DNA of 64,000 nt from Cyclobacteriaceae bacterium (GCA_016787605.1 JAEUUE010000128.1:62001-126000), one strand, 5' to 3'. Counted from the stretch's first letter, positions 25,273 to 34,138 are shown. Numbers and translations are program-made. Notes: generated by a model from the sequence alone, not told the origin.

Positions 25273-26487
25273 TTACAGACGAAGGGCATCCGCGGGCTGC
25301 AGTTTGATGGCGCGGAGAGACGGAAACAAGGCGGAGACCAGAGCGGTACAGGCCACAATGGCCATTACCACCGGGATGCTGCGCCAGGGAAACTCGGGGT
25401 AGATCATGCTGCTGAACCCAAAGCCGGACATGGCTGCCCCGGAGAACGACGAGATGTCGATGCCCGCCTTTGAAAAATGGCCGACCGTCAGCCAGGTGAC
25501 CAGGAAACCGACGGGTACGCCGACCACCGTAAGCAAAATAGTTTCGGTCAGGATGAGATTGAATACCTTCGGTCGGTTCATACCCAACGCGGTGAGCATC
25601 CCGATCTCATGGGTCCGCTCCAGGACAGCCATGAGCATGGTGTTGATGATTCCGAAGGCCAGCGCGATCATGATGATGACAATAATGATGTAGGAAAACT
25701 GGTCGACGGAAGTCACCATATAGTCGGTCTCCGGCGAATTCTCCTTCCAGGTCATAACCTTCTGCCCGGGAAACAGTCCCTGAACCACCTGCTTTGCCGA
25801 TTCCACCTCCTTGTCACTGTTCAGGATGATGGCGACTTCATGGCCGCCGTGGCCGATGGCCAGGTATTCATTCAGCGTGTGGTGGTTTACATACACCTGC
25901 AATTCGTCAAGGGGGGTATTGTCGGTCTTGTAGATGCCTGTTACCCGGAAAGCCCCGGCGGTAATGTTTTGATCGCGATCCGTGAAGGTAAGCACCACCT
26001 TGCTCCCCAATTTGAGCTTCATCTTCTCGGCCAACTTTCGCCCCACCAGCAGAGCGTTCCGTTTGGCCGGGTCGAGGTTTATCCCCTCCACCACTTTGTC
26101 TCCAAGGCGGGAAACCTGATTCTCTTCGCCGGGCAGGACCCCAAAAATCTGCACCCCGGCGCTGCCTGTCGCGGTGGACAGCATGGCCTGGGTGACAGAA
26201 CGCCAGGCCGTAAAACGGACAGAGGGGACTCCGGAAAGGCGCTGCAACAGGCTGTCCCGGTCTCCCAGCAAGAAGGCAGGATCATAGTCATCCTTGAACC
26301 TGGGGTGATGAATCTGCAAATGAGCCACCTCCCTGTCGATGACCGTGCGGACCCGGGCCCGAAGCATGCCCTCATAGAGTGCGAGGACAAAGATTCCGGC
26401 AAAGAGCCCAAGTGCCACCGACGACATGATCAGCAGGCTTCGAACCTTGTTTCTCCAGATGTTTCGCCAGGCCAGTATGAAGTTCAT
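25273..26487 (-). CDS. FtsX-type ABC permease, second copy
   Basis: A 404-residue permease: an N-terminal membrane helix ('NKVRSLLIMSSVALGLFAGI'), a periplasmic MacB-like domain of about 200 residues, then three C-terminal helices including 'FSYIIIVIIMIALAFGIINT' and the FtsX segment 'LERTHEIGMLTALGMNRPKV'. It pairs with the copy at 26492 to form a heterodimer around the shared ATPase. Four bases separate the genes. Confidence 0.9.
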   Translation of the reverse strand: MNFILAWRNIWRNKVRSLLIMSSVALGLFAGIFVLALYEGMLRARVRTVIDREVAHLQIHHPRFKDDYDPAFLLGDRDSLLQRLSGVPSVRFTAWRSVTQAMLSTATGSAGVQIFGVLPGEENQVSRLGDKVVEGINLDPAKRNALLVGRKLAEKMKLKLGSKVVLTFTDRDQNITAGAFRVTGIYKTDNTPLDELQVYVNHHTLNEYLAIGHGGHEVAIILNSDKEVESAKQVVQGLFPGQKVMTWKENSPETDYMVTSVDQFSYIIIVIIMIALAFGIINTMLMAVLERTHEIGMLTALGMNRPKVFNLILTETILLTVVGVPVGFLVTWLTVGHFSKAGIDISSFSGAAMSGFGFSSMIYPEFPWRSIPVVMAIVACTALVSALFPSLRAIKLQPADALRL

Positions 26488-26491
26488 CGTT

Positions 26492-27709
26492 TTACTTTTT
26501 CATGGCTTCAACCGGGTCCAGCTGGGCAATGCGCACAATGGGATACAAAGACAAGAGCAGGCCTACGCCCAGCACCACCAGGCCCTGGTTGATGAAAATT
26601 CCCGGATCGAGCGTGGCCGGGAAGATCGGTTCAAACCCGAATTCCTCATACACATCACCGACCTCGCCGGTGAAGCGAATCGGATGCTCGGTAAGCCAGT
26701 ACACCACCGGGAAACTCGCCAGCAGGCCCAGCCCGCAGCCCGTGAGGACCGTAGCCACCGACTCGACAATCATAAGTTGCATCAGTTTGAACTTCTTCAT
26801 CCCGATGGCCACCAACATCCCCATCTCGTATTTTCGTTCGATCATCATCATGAGCAGCGTGCCCAGGATGCCCAGGCCGACAAGGACGTAGAGGATCCCC
26901 TGAATAATAAGCATGCTTCCCTGATCGGTTTCGATGTGCTGAACCATTTCCGGCATCATCTCCTCCCAGGTGATCATCGTCAGGTCCGTACCGACGCTTG
27001 CCTGCAGGGAGGATTCCGCTTCGCCCAACCGATCCGGATCGTTCAATCCCAATACATAGCTGGTCAGGCGCTGTTCTGCGCTGTACAATCGCTGTGCTTC
27101 CTGCAGGGAGAGAAACAGGAACTGGTTGTTCAGATCCGGCGAACCAAACTTCAAGACTCCCTGGATCGCGTACTTCCCTGCTGCTGTCGCGCCCTGGTAG
27201 CCTTGTCCTAACAATACAAGTGTATCGTTCACGTTCACCCGCAATCGCTCGGCGAGTCCCTCGCCCATCAGCACGCCCCGGTCGCCATCGCCCAGGTACT
27301 TTCCGGCAATCACCTTCGCTGAAAGCCGGGTAATCTGATCCTCCTGTTCAGGGCGAATCCCTACCACCATGCATCCCTTTGTCAGTTCCTCGGATGAAGC
27401 CAGGGCGAAGGACTCCAAACGGGGAGCCACGGCCGTTACGTTCCGATTGCCCCGAATAATATCTTCCAGGGTATCCGACTGTTGAAAGGTGTTGTCGAGG
27501 ATACGCTCATCCCAATACTCGCGGTGTTGGACCTGCAGGTACCCGCTATAAAAGCTGACCACGTTCCTGACCATGTTGTCGAATACACCCTTCTGAAGAC
27601 TGCTGGTCACCACGGTAAGCAGCACCGCAAAGAAGATGGACGCCATCGCAATGATGGTCCGGTGGCGGTTACGCCACATATTCTTCCAGGCGAGCTTGAG
27701 CAGCCACAT
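26492..27709 (-). CDS. FtsX-type ABC permease, first copy
   Basis: A 405-residue permease with the same plan as its neighbour: first helix 'RTIIAMASIFFAVLLTVVTS', periplasmic domain, and C-terminal 'MIERKYEMGMLVAIGMKKFK' FtsX core with three helices. The two copies are clearly diverged, so they are partners rather than a recent duplication. It starts one base after the LolA-like gene's stop. Confidence 0.9.
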   Translation of the reverse strand: MWLLKLAWKNMWRNRHRTIIAMASIFFAVLLTVVTSSLQKGVFDNMVRNVVSFYSGYLQVQHREYWDERILDNTFQQSDTLEDIIRGNRNVTAVAPRLESFALASSEELTKGCMVVGIRPEQEDQITRLSAKVIAGKYLGDGDRGVLMGEGLAERLRVNVNDTLVLLGQGYQGATAAGKYAIQGVLKFGSPDLNNQFLFLSLQEAQRLYSAEQRLTSYVLGLNDPDRLGEAESSLQASVGTDLTMITWEEMMPEMVQHIETDQGSMLIIQGILYVLVGLGILGTLLMMMIERKYEMGMLVAIGMKKFKLMQLMIVESVATVLTGCGLGLLASFPVVYWLTEHPIRFTGEVGDVYEEFGFEPIFPATLDPGIFINQGLVVLGVGLLLSLYPIVRIAQLDPVEAMKK

Positions 27710-27710
27710 A

Positions 27711-28454
27711 TCACTTCAGGTTACGCATGCGGTCCATCGTGAAGAAGTTATCCGGGATTGGCCTGTTGAACTGAATGCGGGTATAAATGATTTCTGTCTT
27801 TTGGTTCTTCTTGTCGGAGGGAATCATCTCCAGGCGGGTAGGGATCAGCCGTCCGTCCATCATTTTGATGTCGTAGGCATTCATCACGTTGACTTCCACC
27901 CCCTCGTCGTCGTAAAACCGGGAGTGCAGTTGCAAGTAATCCTTCTTGTCAATACAGACGATGATCTTGCCCCATACTACCGCGGCCTCAGGCTTGGGTA
28001 CCATTTCAATCACATAACTCAATCGCCCTGCCACCGTCGTGTCGCCGAGAAGGCGGTGATCGTAGTCCTCGACAATGGAAGACTCCTTTACCAGGTCATC
28101 ATTGGTGAAATCCGTTCCCATCCACGATTGCGTCATCATGGAGGGCGGCAGTTTGATCGACCGCTCAAGCGTGGGCAGCCAGTTCCACACCTCTTTCTTC
28201 CGCTTCAGAAAAACGGTGCCCTTGTCCTTGGCCGGTGTCAGGATCAGGATCATGGCATACTGGTTGCCCGACATCCACGTGCGCACGGACATCTCTCTCG
28301 ACCAGGTGGGTCGCGTGGTCCGGATGATCAGTTCGGATTCCGATGTTTTGCCTCGCATGGTCTCGTCCGAACGCCTGACAATATCCGTGGCAGACTGGCC
28401 AACGGCAGACCCCAGGGTGACCGGAAGCAGTAAAAATGCAAGCAACACCCTCAT
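27711..28454 (-). CDS. LolA-like outer membrane lipoprotein-sorting protein
   Basis: A 247-residue periplasmic protein with a signal peptide (ending GSAVGQ). The half-barrel pattern 'ATDIVRRSDETMRGKTSESE' ... 'LIIRTTRPTWSREMSVRTWM' ... 'YVIEMVPKPEAAVVWGKIIV' ... 'IYTRIQFNRPIPDNFFTMD' matches the COG2834/DUF4292-like group of lipid or lipoprotein carriers. It is the first gene of the operon with two FtsX permeases, ATPase and barrel, which would give a complete path from inner to outer membrane. The cargo is unknown. A TGAC-N4-GTCA dyad lies 77 bases upstream. Confidence 0.85.
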   Translation of the reverse strand: MRVLLAFLLLPVTLGSAVGQSATDIVRRSDETMRGKTSESELIIRTTRPTWSREMSVRTWMSGNQYAMILILTPAKDKGTVFLKRKKEVWNWLPTLERSIKLPPSMMTQSWMGTDFTNDDLVKESSIVEDYDHRLLGDTTVAGRLSYVIEMVPKPEAAVVWGKIIVCIDKKDYLQLHSRFYDDEGVEVNVMNAYDIKMMDGRLIPTRLEMIPSDKKNQKTEIIYTRIQFNRPIPDNFFTMDRMRNLK

Positions 28455-28477
28455 GACAATTCTTTACAGGACGAGTT

Positions 28478-28485
28478 TCAATATA
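28478..28485 (-). promoter_or_regulatory. -7-like element TATATTGA of the LolA-like operon
   Basis: Reads TATATTGA on the minus strand, 24 bases before the ATG ending at 28454; two mismatches from TAnnTTTG. The upstream dyad at 28531-28542 would then be centred about 66 bases before the start site. Confidence 0.3.
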
Positions 28486-28530
28486 AGGGGCCCAATACCT
28501 TCATTCACTGAGTGGCATCACAAACCCCTG

Positions 28531-28542
28531 TGACAAAGGTCA
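28531..28542. promoter_or_regulatory. FNR/CRP-like dyad 4, tgacaaaggtca
   Basis: TGAC-N4-GTCA between the P-type ATPase stop and the LolA-like gene start. The flanking bases do not extend the symmetry. It is the fourth copy of this pattern in the locus. Confidence 0.5.
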
Positions 28543-28639
28543 GCCGGATTTCCAGCCACTCAAACCCTGAAATATCTTACCTAAAAGGCCTTTCCCGGCC
28601 ACAAACACCAAACTAAATATATGACCTCGCTGAACTCTC

Positions 28640-31363
28640 CTATCTACGCGAAGGCTGCCCTCCCTGGATGCTTTTTCCATTCGATTTCACGGCACGGACG
28701 AGGGTGCGGAAAGCCGTAGGGAGGACGGAGAACCCGAGGATGATGGCCCAAATCTCCGCATCCATGATGGGAACGGTGGTGAACAATTTATTCAGCCAGG
28801 GGGAATAGATGATGGCCAGGATCATGAGGACCGTAAATACGAAAAATGATTTCAACAGGATGTTGGGTCTCCTGAACTTCTCCAATAGGTTGCCTTCCCT
28901 CAGGATGAATACGTATAACTGGGGTGACAGCAGGCTGATGGAAAACGAAACAGTCCCTGCGATCAGCATGGCTTCATCTTTTGAAGTTCCATTGGACAGG
29001 AGAATGTGATAACTGAGGATATAGCCCGCCGTGATGGACAACCCAAAGACGATTCCGTCGATAATCATCATAGCCCGCTGCCGGGTTGAAATGATCGGTT
29101 CTGCAAGTGTGATGGGGCGACGCTTCATGATATTCTGGTCGGCAGCATCCGTGCTTACGCCGACTCCCGGAAGAGTTTCCATCACCATATTCGACCACAG
29201 CAACTGCAAGGGCAACAGGGGAACCGGGTACCCGAGCAGAGGTGTGACGAGCACCGCCACTACCTTCCCGAGGTTGTTCGTAATCAAGTACCGGATAAGT
29301 TTCTGGAGGTTACGGTATACCCGGCGCCCTTCTTCGACCGCCTTGAGGATGACGAAGAAATTATCATCGGTAAGAATAATATTCGCGGCTTCTTGAGCCA
29401 CCTGGGCTCCCGAGCGGCCCATGGCAATGCCCACATCCGCTTTCTTCAAGGCTGGTGCATCATTGACACCATCGCCCGTCATGGCCACAATGTGACCGCG
29501 TGAGCGCAACTTCTCGACAATCTTCAGCTTGTCGAGCGGGGCCACACGGCTATAGACGCGAATATCTTCGACCGCTCTGCCAAACTCCTCATCGGTCAAT
29601 GCCTGGAGGTCTTTGCCCTCAATGGCCTGGCTTTCCGCGGTGGCAATACCCACGCTTTCCGCAATGGAGTACCCCGTCTTCTTGCTGTCGCCCGTAATCA
29701 TCACGACATCGATATGGGCATCCTTGGCCTCCTGGATCATCTGCTTCACCTCGTCCTTCGGCGGATCATAGATCGCTGCGGCTGCCTGGAAGGTGAAGCC
29801 GGAAAGGCGGTTCACATCAATTGACTTAAGATCCCCCACATCGGTACTCTTTGCAAAACCGATGAGGCGAAAGCCCTTCTCCGAACGTGTCGCGAGCTCG
29901 CGCTGAATTCGATGACGACTATGGTCATTAAGGGGATGCTTTTTCCCGTCTTCCAGGTAGGAATCACTGAACTCCATCAGCTTACTTGGCGCACCTTTGA
30001 TGAGGATTTCCCGTGAACCGTTGGGGTTTCTGACCAGGATCGCCGAAAACATGAGGTCGGAGGAAAACGGGATCGTATCCAGGATTTCAATGCCGTTGAA
30101 TTGCTCCGGGCGGTATCCATTGAGAATGGACGCTTTGATCAGGGCTATTTCTGTCGGGTCGCCCACTTCATTGACAACGATTCCGTCCTTTTCGATCACC
30201 TGGGCGGTAGAGCACTTCACGGAAGTCAGGAATATATCGTGCAATACTGAAGACTTCCCCTCTGCGATCATTTTGAATATGTCCGACATCACGTAGAAGT
30301 CTTTTCCGAAAAAGTACTCCTTTACAGTCATGTCGTGCTTCGTGATGGTTCCGGTCTTGTCGGTGCAGAGAAAATCGACATTTCCGAGGGTCTCCACGGA
30401 GGAGAGCTTCTTCACAATCACAGAACTCTTCACCAGCCGCTCCATGGCCAAGGAGAGGGAAATAGTCATTGACGCCGGTAATCCTTCCGGGAAGACGGCC
30501 ACGAGGATACTGATGGCCAGGAGGACCGTATGCCCCATGTCATTTGGGTTAAGGAGATAACCCGTGACAAACACCAGGATAAGGGAGGCAAAGGCGAGAA
30601 CGACCAGCATCTTGATTTCGCGCCCCATCTTCTTCTGAAGCGGCGTTTGCACCGCCTTCGCAGCCTGAATATTGGCTGCGATCTTGCCGATCTCCGTGTA
30701 GCTGCCCGTGTTTACCACCAGCGCTTTTCCATGGCCATTGAGCAGCTTGCTGCCGGCAAAAACCATGTTTTTCATCTCATACAGTTCCTTGACGGGCGCC
30801 CCGAACGTCTGGTTGTTCTTCTGAACGGGCTTGCTCTCACCGGTAAGATGGGCCTCATCCGTCAGCAAGCTTGTAGCCTCAAGCAACCGCGCGTCAGCGG
30901 GAATAATATCGCCGGATTCAAAGAGGACTACATCACCCGGTACCAGGAATTTGGAAGCGATCACCTGATGCACGCCGCCCCGGATCACCCGGCACTGCGG
31001 AGATAACATCTTCTTCAGCTCATCCGCCGCCTTTTCGGCCTTACCTTCCTGGATCAGGCTAATGATCGTATTGATGATCACCACACCCACGATAGCGAAG
31101 GCCTGGTGCGCCTCATTAATAATAAAGTAGGAAAGAAGAGAGGCGATGATCAAGATCACCATCATGGGCTCAACAAGCGCCTCCAGGATCTTGCGGAATA
31201 TGGACTTCTTATGCTCCTTGGCGAATTCATTCAGGCCAAACAGTTTCCCGCGCCGGTCCGCATCGTCCTGGGCCAGGCCTTCTGCGGTGGTGTTGAATAG
31301 CCGAAACAGTTCCTCGATGGATTGAGAGGTAACCTTTGATATATCCGCCCTACGGGATTCCAT
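28640..31363 (-). CDS. P-type cation-transporting ATPase, Ca2+-ATPase-like
   Basis: A 907-residue P2-type ATPase. An N-terminal cation-ATPase segment is followed by paired helices, the TM4 motif 'VAVFPEGLPASM', phosphorylation Asp335 in 'CTDKTGTITKHDM', nucleotide-binding 'KGAPSKLM', hinge 'MTGDGVNDAPALKKADVGIAM' and six C-terminal helices. The P-E-G-L-P ion site is like that of calcium pumps, so Ca2+ (or Mn2+) export is likely. The frame starts at 31423, but the ATG ending at 31363 gives the usual N-terminus (ESRRADISKV) and leaves room for the promoter. Confidence 0.9.
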   Translation of the reverse strand: MESRRADISKVTSQSIEELFRLFNTTAEGLAQDDADRRGKLFGLNEFAKEHKKSIFRKILEALVEPMMVILIIASLLSYFIINEAHQAFAIVGVVIINTIISLIQEGKAEKAADELKKMLSPQCRVIRGGVHQVIASKFLVPGDVVLFESGDIIPADARLLEATSLLTDEAHLTGESKPVQKNNQTFGAPVKELYEMKNMVFAGSKLLNGHGKALVVNTGSYTEIGKIAANIQAAKAVQTPLQKKMGREIKMLVVLAFASLILVFVTGYLLNPNDMGHTVLLAISILVAVFPEGLPASMTISLSLAMERLVKSSVIVKKLSSVETLGNVDFLCTDKTGTITKHDMTVKEYFFGKDFYVMSDIFKMIAEGKSSVLHDIFLTSVKCSTAQVIEKDGIVVNEVGDPTEIALIKASILNGYRPEQFNGIEILDTIPFSSDLMFSAILVRNPNGSREILIKGAPSKLMEFSDSYLEDGKKHPLNDHSRHRIQRELATRSEKGFRLIGFAKSTDVGDLKSIDVNRLSGFTFQAAAAIYDPPKDEVKQMIQEAKDAHIDVVMITGDSKKTGYSIAESVGIATAESQAIEGKDLQALTDEEFGRAVEDIRVYSRVAPLDKLKIVEKLRSRGHIVAMTGDGVNDAPALKKADVGIAMGRSGAQVAQEAANIILTDDNFFVILKAVEEGRRVYRNLQKLIRYLITNNLGKVVAVLVTPLLGYPVPLLPLQLLWSNMVMETLPGVGVSTDAADQNIMKRRPITLAEPIISTRQRAMMIIDGIVFGLSITAGYILSYHILLSNGTSKDEAMLIAGTVSFSISLLSPQLYVFILREGNLLEKFRRPNILLKSFFVFTVLMILAIIYSPWLNKLFTTVPIMDAEIWAIILGFSVLPTAFRTLVRAVKSNGKSIQGGQPSRR

Positions 31364-31386
31364 GTCGGTCAATTCTTGGTGATGTT

Positions 31387-31412
31387 GTATCGGTGGTGTA
31401 AGATACCGATAC
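31387..31412. promoter_or_regulatory. Dyad gtatcggt-N10-accgatac upstream of the ATPase
   Basis: Perfect 8-base inverted arms (31387-31394 and 31405-31412), starting at the downstream end of the ATPase -7 element. It would be in the first bases of the mRNA, as an operator or a leader hairpin. Confidence 0.5.
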
Positions 31413-31419
31413 AAACTTA
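31412..31419 (-). promoter_or_regulatory. -7 promoter element TAAGTTTG of the ATPase gene
   Basis: An exact TAnnTTTG match on the minus strand, 49 bases before the ATG ending at 31363. No -33 TTTG is obvious. Confidence 0.55.
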
Positions 31420-31446
31420 TCAATTGATCAGAGCGTCTGCTGTTTC

Positions 31447-32511
31447 TTAGCTCAAAATCTTAGTCAATGTCCGCCTCACGTTTCCTCCCATGATTTTTGT
31501 CACCTCTTCACCGGTAAGGCCCTTATTCTTAAGTCCGGCAGCCCAGGCAGGCAGCTGAGTATAGGAGCTGAATACCGGTTTGAAATTGCCGTCCATATCC
31601 GTGCCAAGACCTACATGATCAACCCCAGCCACCTCCACCAGGCGGATGGTGTTCTCAATAAAGTCGTCAAAACTTGTACAATATCCGCTGGGCCACGCAC
31701 CTATCACGCCGCCGGTTTTGGCCACCAGGCGGGCATGCTCCACGGTAATCGTTCGGGCTGCCAAGGGCCTGTTTTCATCGGTTCGCAACAGCGTGTGAGA
31801 CAGGATGATCGGTGCTGAGGTCAAGGAGACCACGTCACGCACGGTGTCAAAGGAAGCATGCGCCACATCGATGACCATTCCCAACTGATTCATCCGGCGA
31901 ACGACTGACTTTCCTTTCTCCGACAGCCCTTGGTGTTGTGCATCCGAGGTCTGAAGGTCGCCAAGCACATTGGGGGCGTAATGCACCAATTGCACCGACC
32001 GGACACCATCGGCATAGAGCATCTCCAGCCGCCCGGCATCCCCATCCAGAAACTCGCCGCCTTCGCACGCCAGAAAGGCAGCCACTTTCTTGTCCTTGAA
32101 GGCACGGTCAAGATCGGCCGTCCGGGTTGCCCATGAGGCGGGAACGGTGGTCATCAATTCCTTCAAAATACCCAGCTGGCGGCTGTACTCCTTCATGGCT
32201 TCTCCTGCTCCGTACCCGCCCTTCGGCTTAATCCCTGTCGGCGTGACTTCGAGCAGGGGGCCGTCGGCGACGAGGCTGAAGAAGGCACCGGAAAGTCCGC
32301 CTTCGTTCATGCCCGATACGGTCTTCAGGATGGCCCCATCCCCGGGATACTGGGGTGATCCTTTATAGAAGAACGCACCGGGATGCGCGTGGAGATCAAA
32401 AGAGAGGTAATTCTGTTGTAACAAGCCTGCCTGCAGGAGCTCACTGGCTGACAGCGATAAACCCGCTGTGGCCAGCAGGCTGTTGCGGATGAAGCGCCGG
32501 CGTGTAACCAT
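31447..32511 (-). CDS. Membrane dipeptidase (peptidase M19), Tat-exported
   Basis: A 354-residue zinc dipeptidase of the renal-dipeptidase family. The N-terminus 'MVTRRRFIRNSLLATAGLSL' carries a twin-arginine motif (RRRFI), so it is exported folded. Zinc-site and family motifs are 'DLHAHPGAFF', 'ACEGGEFLDG', 'IDVAHASFDTV', 'ILSHTLLRTDENRPLAARTI' and 'VDHVGLGTDMDG'. It hydrolyses dipeptides, including D-residue ones. Its start is 2 bases after the RidA gene stop, so they are cotranscribed. Confidence 0.9.
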   Translation of the reverse strand: MVTRRRFIRNSLLATAGLSLSASELLQAGLLQQNYLSFDLHAHPGAFFYKGSPQYPGDGAILKTVSGMNEGGLSGAFFSLVADGPLLEVTPTGIKPKGGYGAGEAMKEYSRQLGILKELMTTVPASWATRTADLDRAFKDKKVAAFLACEGGEFLDGDAGRLEMLYADGVRSVQLVHYAPNVLGDLQTSDAQHQGLSEKGKSVVRRMNQLGMVIDVAHASFDTVRDVVSLTSAPIILSHTLLRTDENRPLAARTITVEHARLVAKTGGVIGAWPSGYCTSFDDFIENTIRLVEVAGVDHVGLGTDMDGNFKPVFSSYTQLPAWAAGLKNKGLTGEEVTKIMGGNVRRTLTKILS

Positions 32512-32513
32512 GG

Positions 32514-32954
32514 TTACTTCTTTATGGCGATAGCCTCAATTTCCACCAGCCAATCAGGAGAGGCCAGGGCCTGGACTCCAACGAGCGTACTGGCTGGCGG
32601 GTGATCGGCAGAGAGGTAGTTCTTACGAACATCCCGGATGACCCCAAGGTCATCGGGTTTGAAGTTGACCACGTAGGTATTCATCTTCACCACGTCGCTG
32701 AAGGACAGGCCTGCCGCTTTCAGGCAGGTCGCCAGATTTTCATACACCCGGGTGACCTGAGCCCGGAGGTCTCCCTTGCCCACCACTTCTCCCTTCTCGT
32801 TGGCCGCCACCTGTCCGGAGATATAGACCGTATTTCCCGCCACGACCACATGCGTATAGCTTGACGGCTTGATCAGGCCTTCCGGCTGAATGAACTGCTG
32901 GGCGCCCGCGGAAATTCCGGAGAGCAAAAAGAAAAGTGCCACTAGAATTTTCAT
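32514..32954 (-). CDS. Exported RidA-family protein
   Basis: A 146-residue RidA/YjgF-family protein with a signal peptide (ending GAQQ), so probably periplasmic rather than the usual cytosolic enamine deaminase. The family signature 'ASTLVGVQALASPDWLVEIE' is present, as is 'YISGQVAANEKGEVVGKGDL'. The usual catalytic Arg sits in this signature in true RidA; here the position reads V-G-V, so deaminase activity is doubtful. It precedes the M19 dipeptidase in one operon. Confidence 0.85.
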   Translation of the reverse strand: MKILVALFFLLSGISAGAQQFIQPEGLIKPSSYTHVVVAGNTVYISGQVAANEKGEVVGKGDLRAQVTRVYENLATCLKAAGLSFSDVVKMNTYVVNFKPDDLGVIRDVRKNYLSADHPPASTLVGVQALASPDWLVEIEAIAIKK

Positions 32955-32992
32955 ATTCTCATTTGTTTGTTTCGTGCCGAATTGACAGGCTA

Positions 32993-34138
32993 TCAGTCGT
33001 GATACACGTCCACGTGATTCACCGGGATCAGGTTGACATTGAATTTGCGCACAATCATGTTCATGATCGGATCATTCACCACTTTCATCCTGATTCGGTT
33101 CGTTTGATCCTTGTCATACCCCATCAACATCTGGTCAGTCAGGCCGAGGTGCTTCACCGCATAAAAGAACCCGGCGATCACATAAGGACCAAAAGGCGTA
33201 CTGGGGATGTCGAAGGAACTTCCTGACATGTTGAACACCGTGTTCGGCATATACTGCCCGGTGCTCTTGATTCCCTTCAGTTTGAGGTAATACTCGGCCG
33301 CATGCAGGCGCGACGACTGCCGGGGATCACTCATGCACAAGAGGCCCGCGAGGGGCTTTTGCTTTTCGGACTGGGCGATCAGCAATTCGCGCTTCGTCCG
33401 CTCATTTTCGGAATGCTCCCTCACGTACTTCTGCACGTCATCCCAGAAGGGCACCTCCGGCTCGCCGTCATCCACGCGGATCATGCTGTGAATGGAGTAA
33501 TCCATAATGCCGCACGTGATTTTCAGATCGAGGATCTTCAGTTCAGAATCGCCGGCGATCGCCTTTTCGAGCAGGGTGCGCTGGTGACGCGGGTGCGTGC
33601 GCAGCAGGTCGATACTGAAGATCCAGTCACCGGCCAGGTAGCCATCATACGCATAATGATAATGGAGAAGTTCCTTGATGCGCGTGTCGTTGTCGATGAC
33701 CACCTTCCTTCCGCCCAACTCCATTGTAGGCTTTTCCTCCACGATCATTTGCTCAATTTCGACACCCACCGTCGAGGCGTGGAGCATCCCGCAATTGAGC
33801 GGTGAGTTGGGGACCACGTGCAGGTCATGCACATGGCTGATGTATTCGTCGTTGGAGTCCTCCGTCAGGTGGGCGTGGGTCTGGATATGCACAAAATAGG
33901 TGAGCGGTTTGAGGTCCGTCACATTGCGCTCGGCCTGCTCAATAGTCCGCTTGATGTCCATGACCACGTCGGGCGTTACGAAGGAGCCTGCTGCCCGAAC
34001 CACGTGGTATTCGATGTCTATCCCCTTTTTTGCATACTGATCAGTCACCACCCGTATGGCATCCAACTGAACCTGGCTGAGGTCGCGCGCATCCGCACAA
34101 CCAATGAGAATGTGAACCTGCTTTTCCTTGATGGTCAT
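32993..34138 (-). CDS. Carbonic-anhydrase-like protein of unknown function
   Basis: A 381-residue cytoplasmic protein I cannot place in a named family. The N-terminal half has beta-carbonic-anhydrase-like signposts in order: CADAR (Cys14-x-Asp16-x-Arg18), 'VVRAAGSF' (residues 46-53) and NCGM (Cys116). The His expected three residues before Cys116 is a Pro. Several other His lie at 84-119. The second half has a similar 'LLCMSDPRQ' (Cys268, Asp271, Arg273). It may be an internally duplicated or two-domain relative with altered metal ligands. It is upstream of RidA and M19 genes by 38 bases, perhaps in the same operon. Confidence 0.6.
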   Translation of the reverse strand: MTIKEKQVHILIGCADARDLSQVQLDAIRVVTDQYAKKGIDIEYHVVRAAGSFVTPDVVMDIKRTIEQAERNVTDLKPLTYFVHIQTHAHLTEDSNDEYISHVHDLHVVPNSPLNCGMLHASTVGVEIEQMIVEEKPTMELGGRKVVIDNDTRIKELLHYHYAYDGYLAGDWIFSIDLLRTHPRHQRTLLEKAIAGDSELKILDLKITCGIMDYSIHSMIRVDDGEPEVPFWDDVQKYVREHSENERTKRELLIAQSEKQKPLAGLLCMSDPRQSSRLHAAEYYLKLKGIKSTGQYMPNTVFNMSGSSFDIPSTPFGPYVIAGFFYAVKHLGLTDQMLMGYDKDQTNRIRMKVVNDPIMNMIVRKFNVNLIPVNHVDVYHD

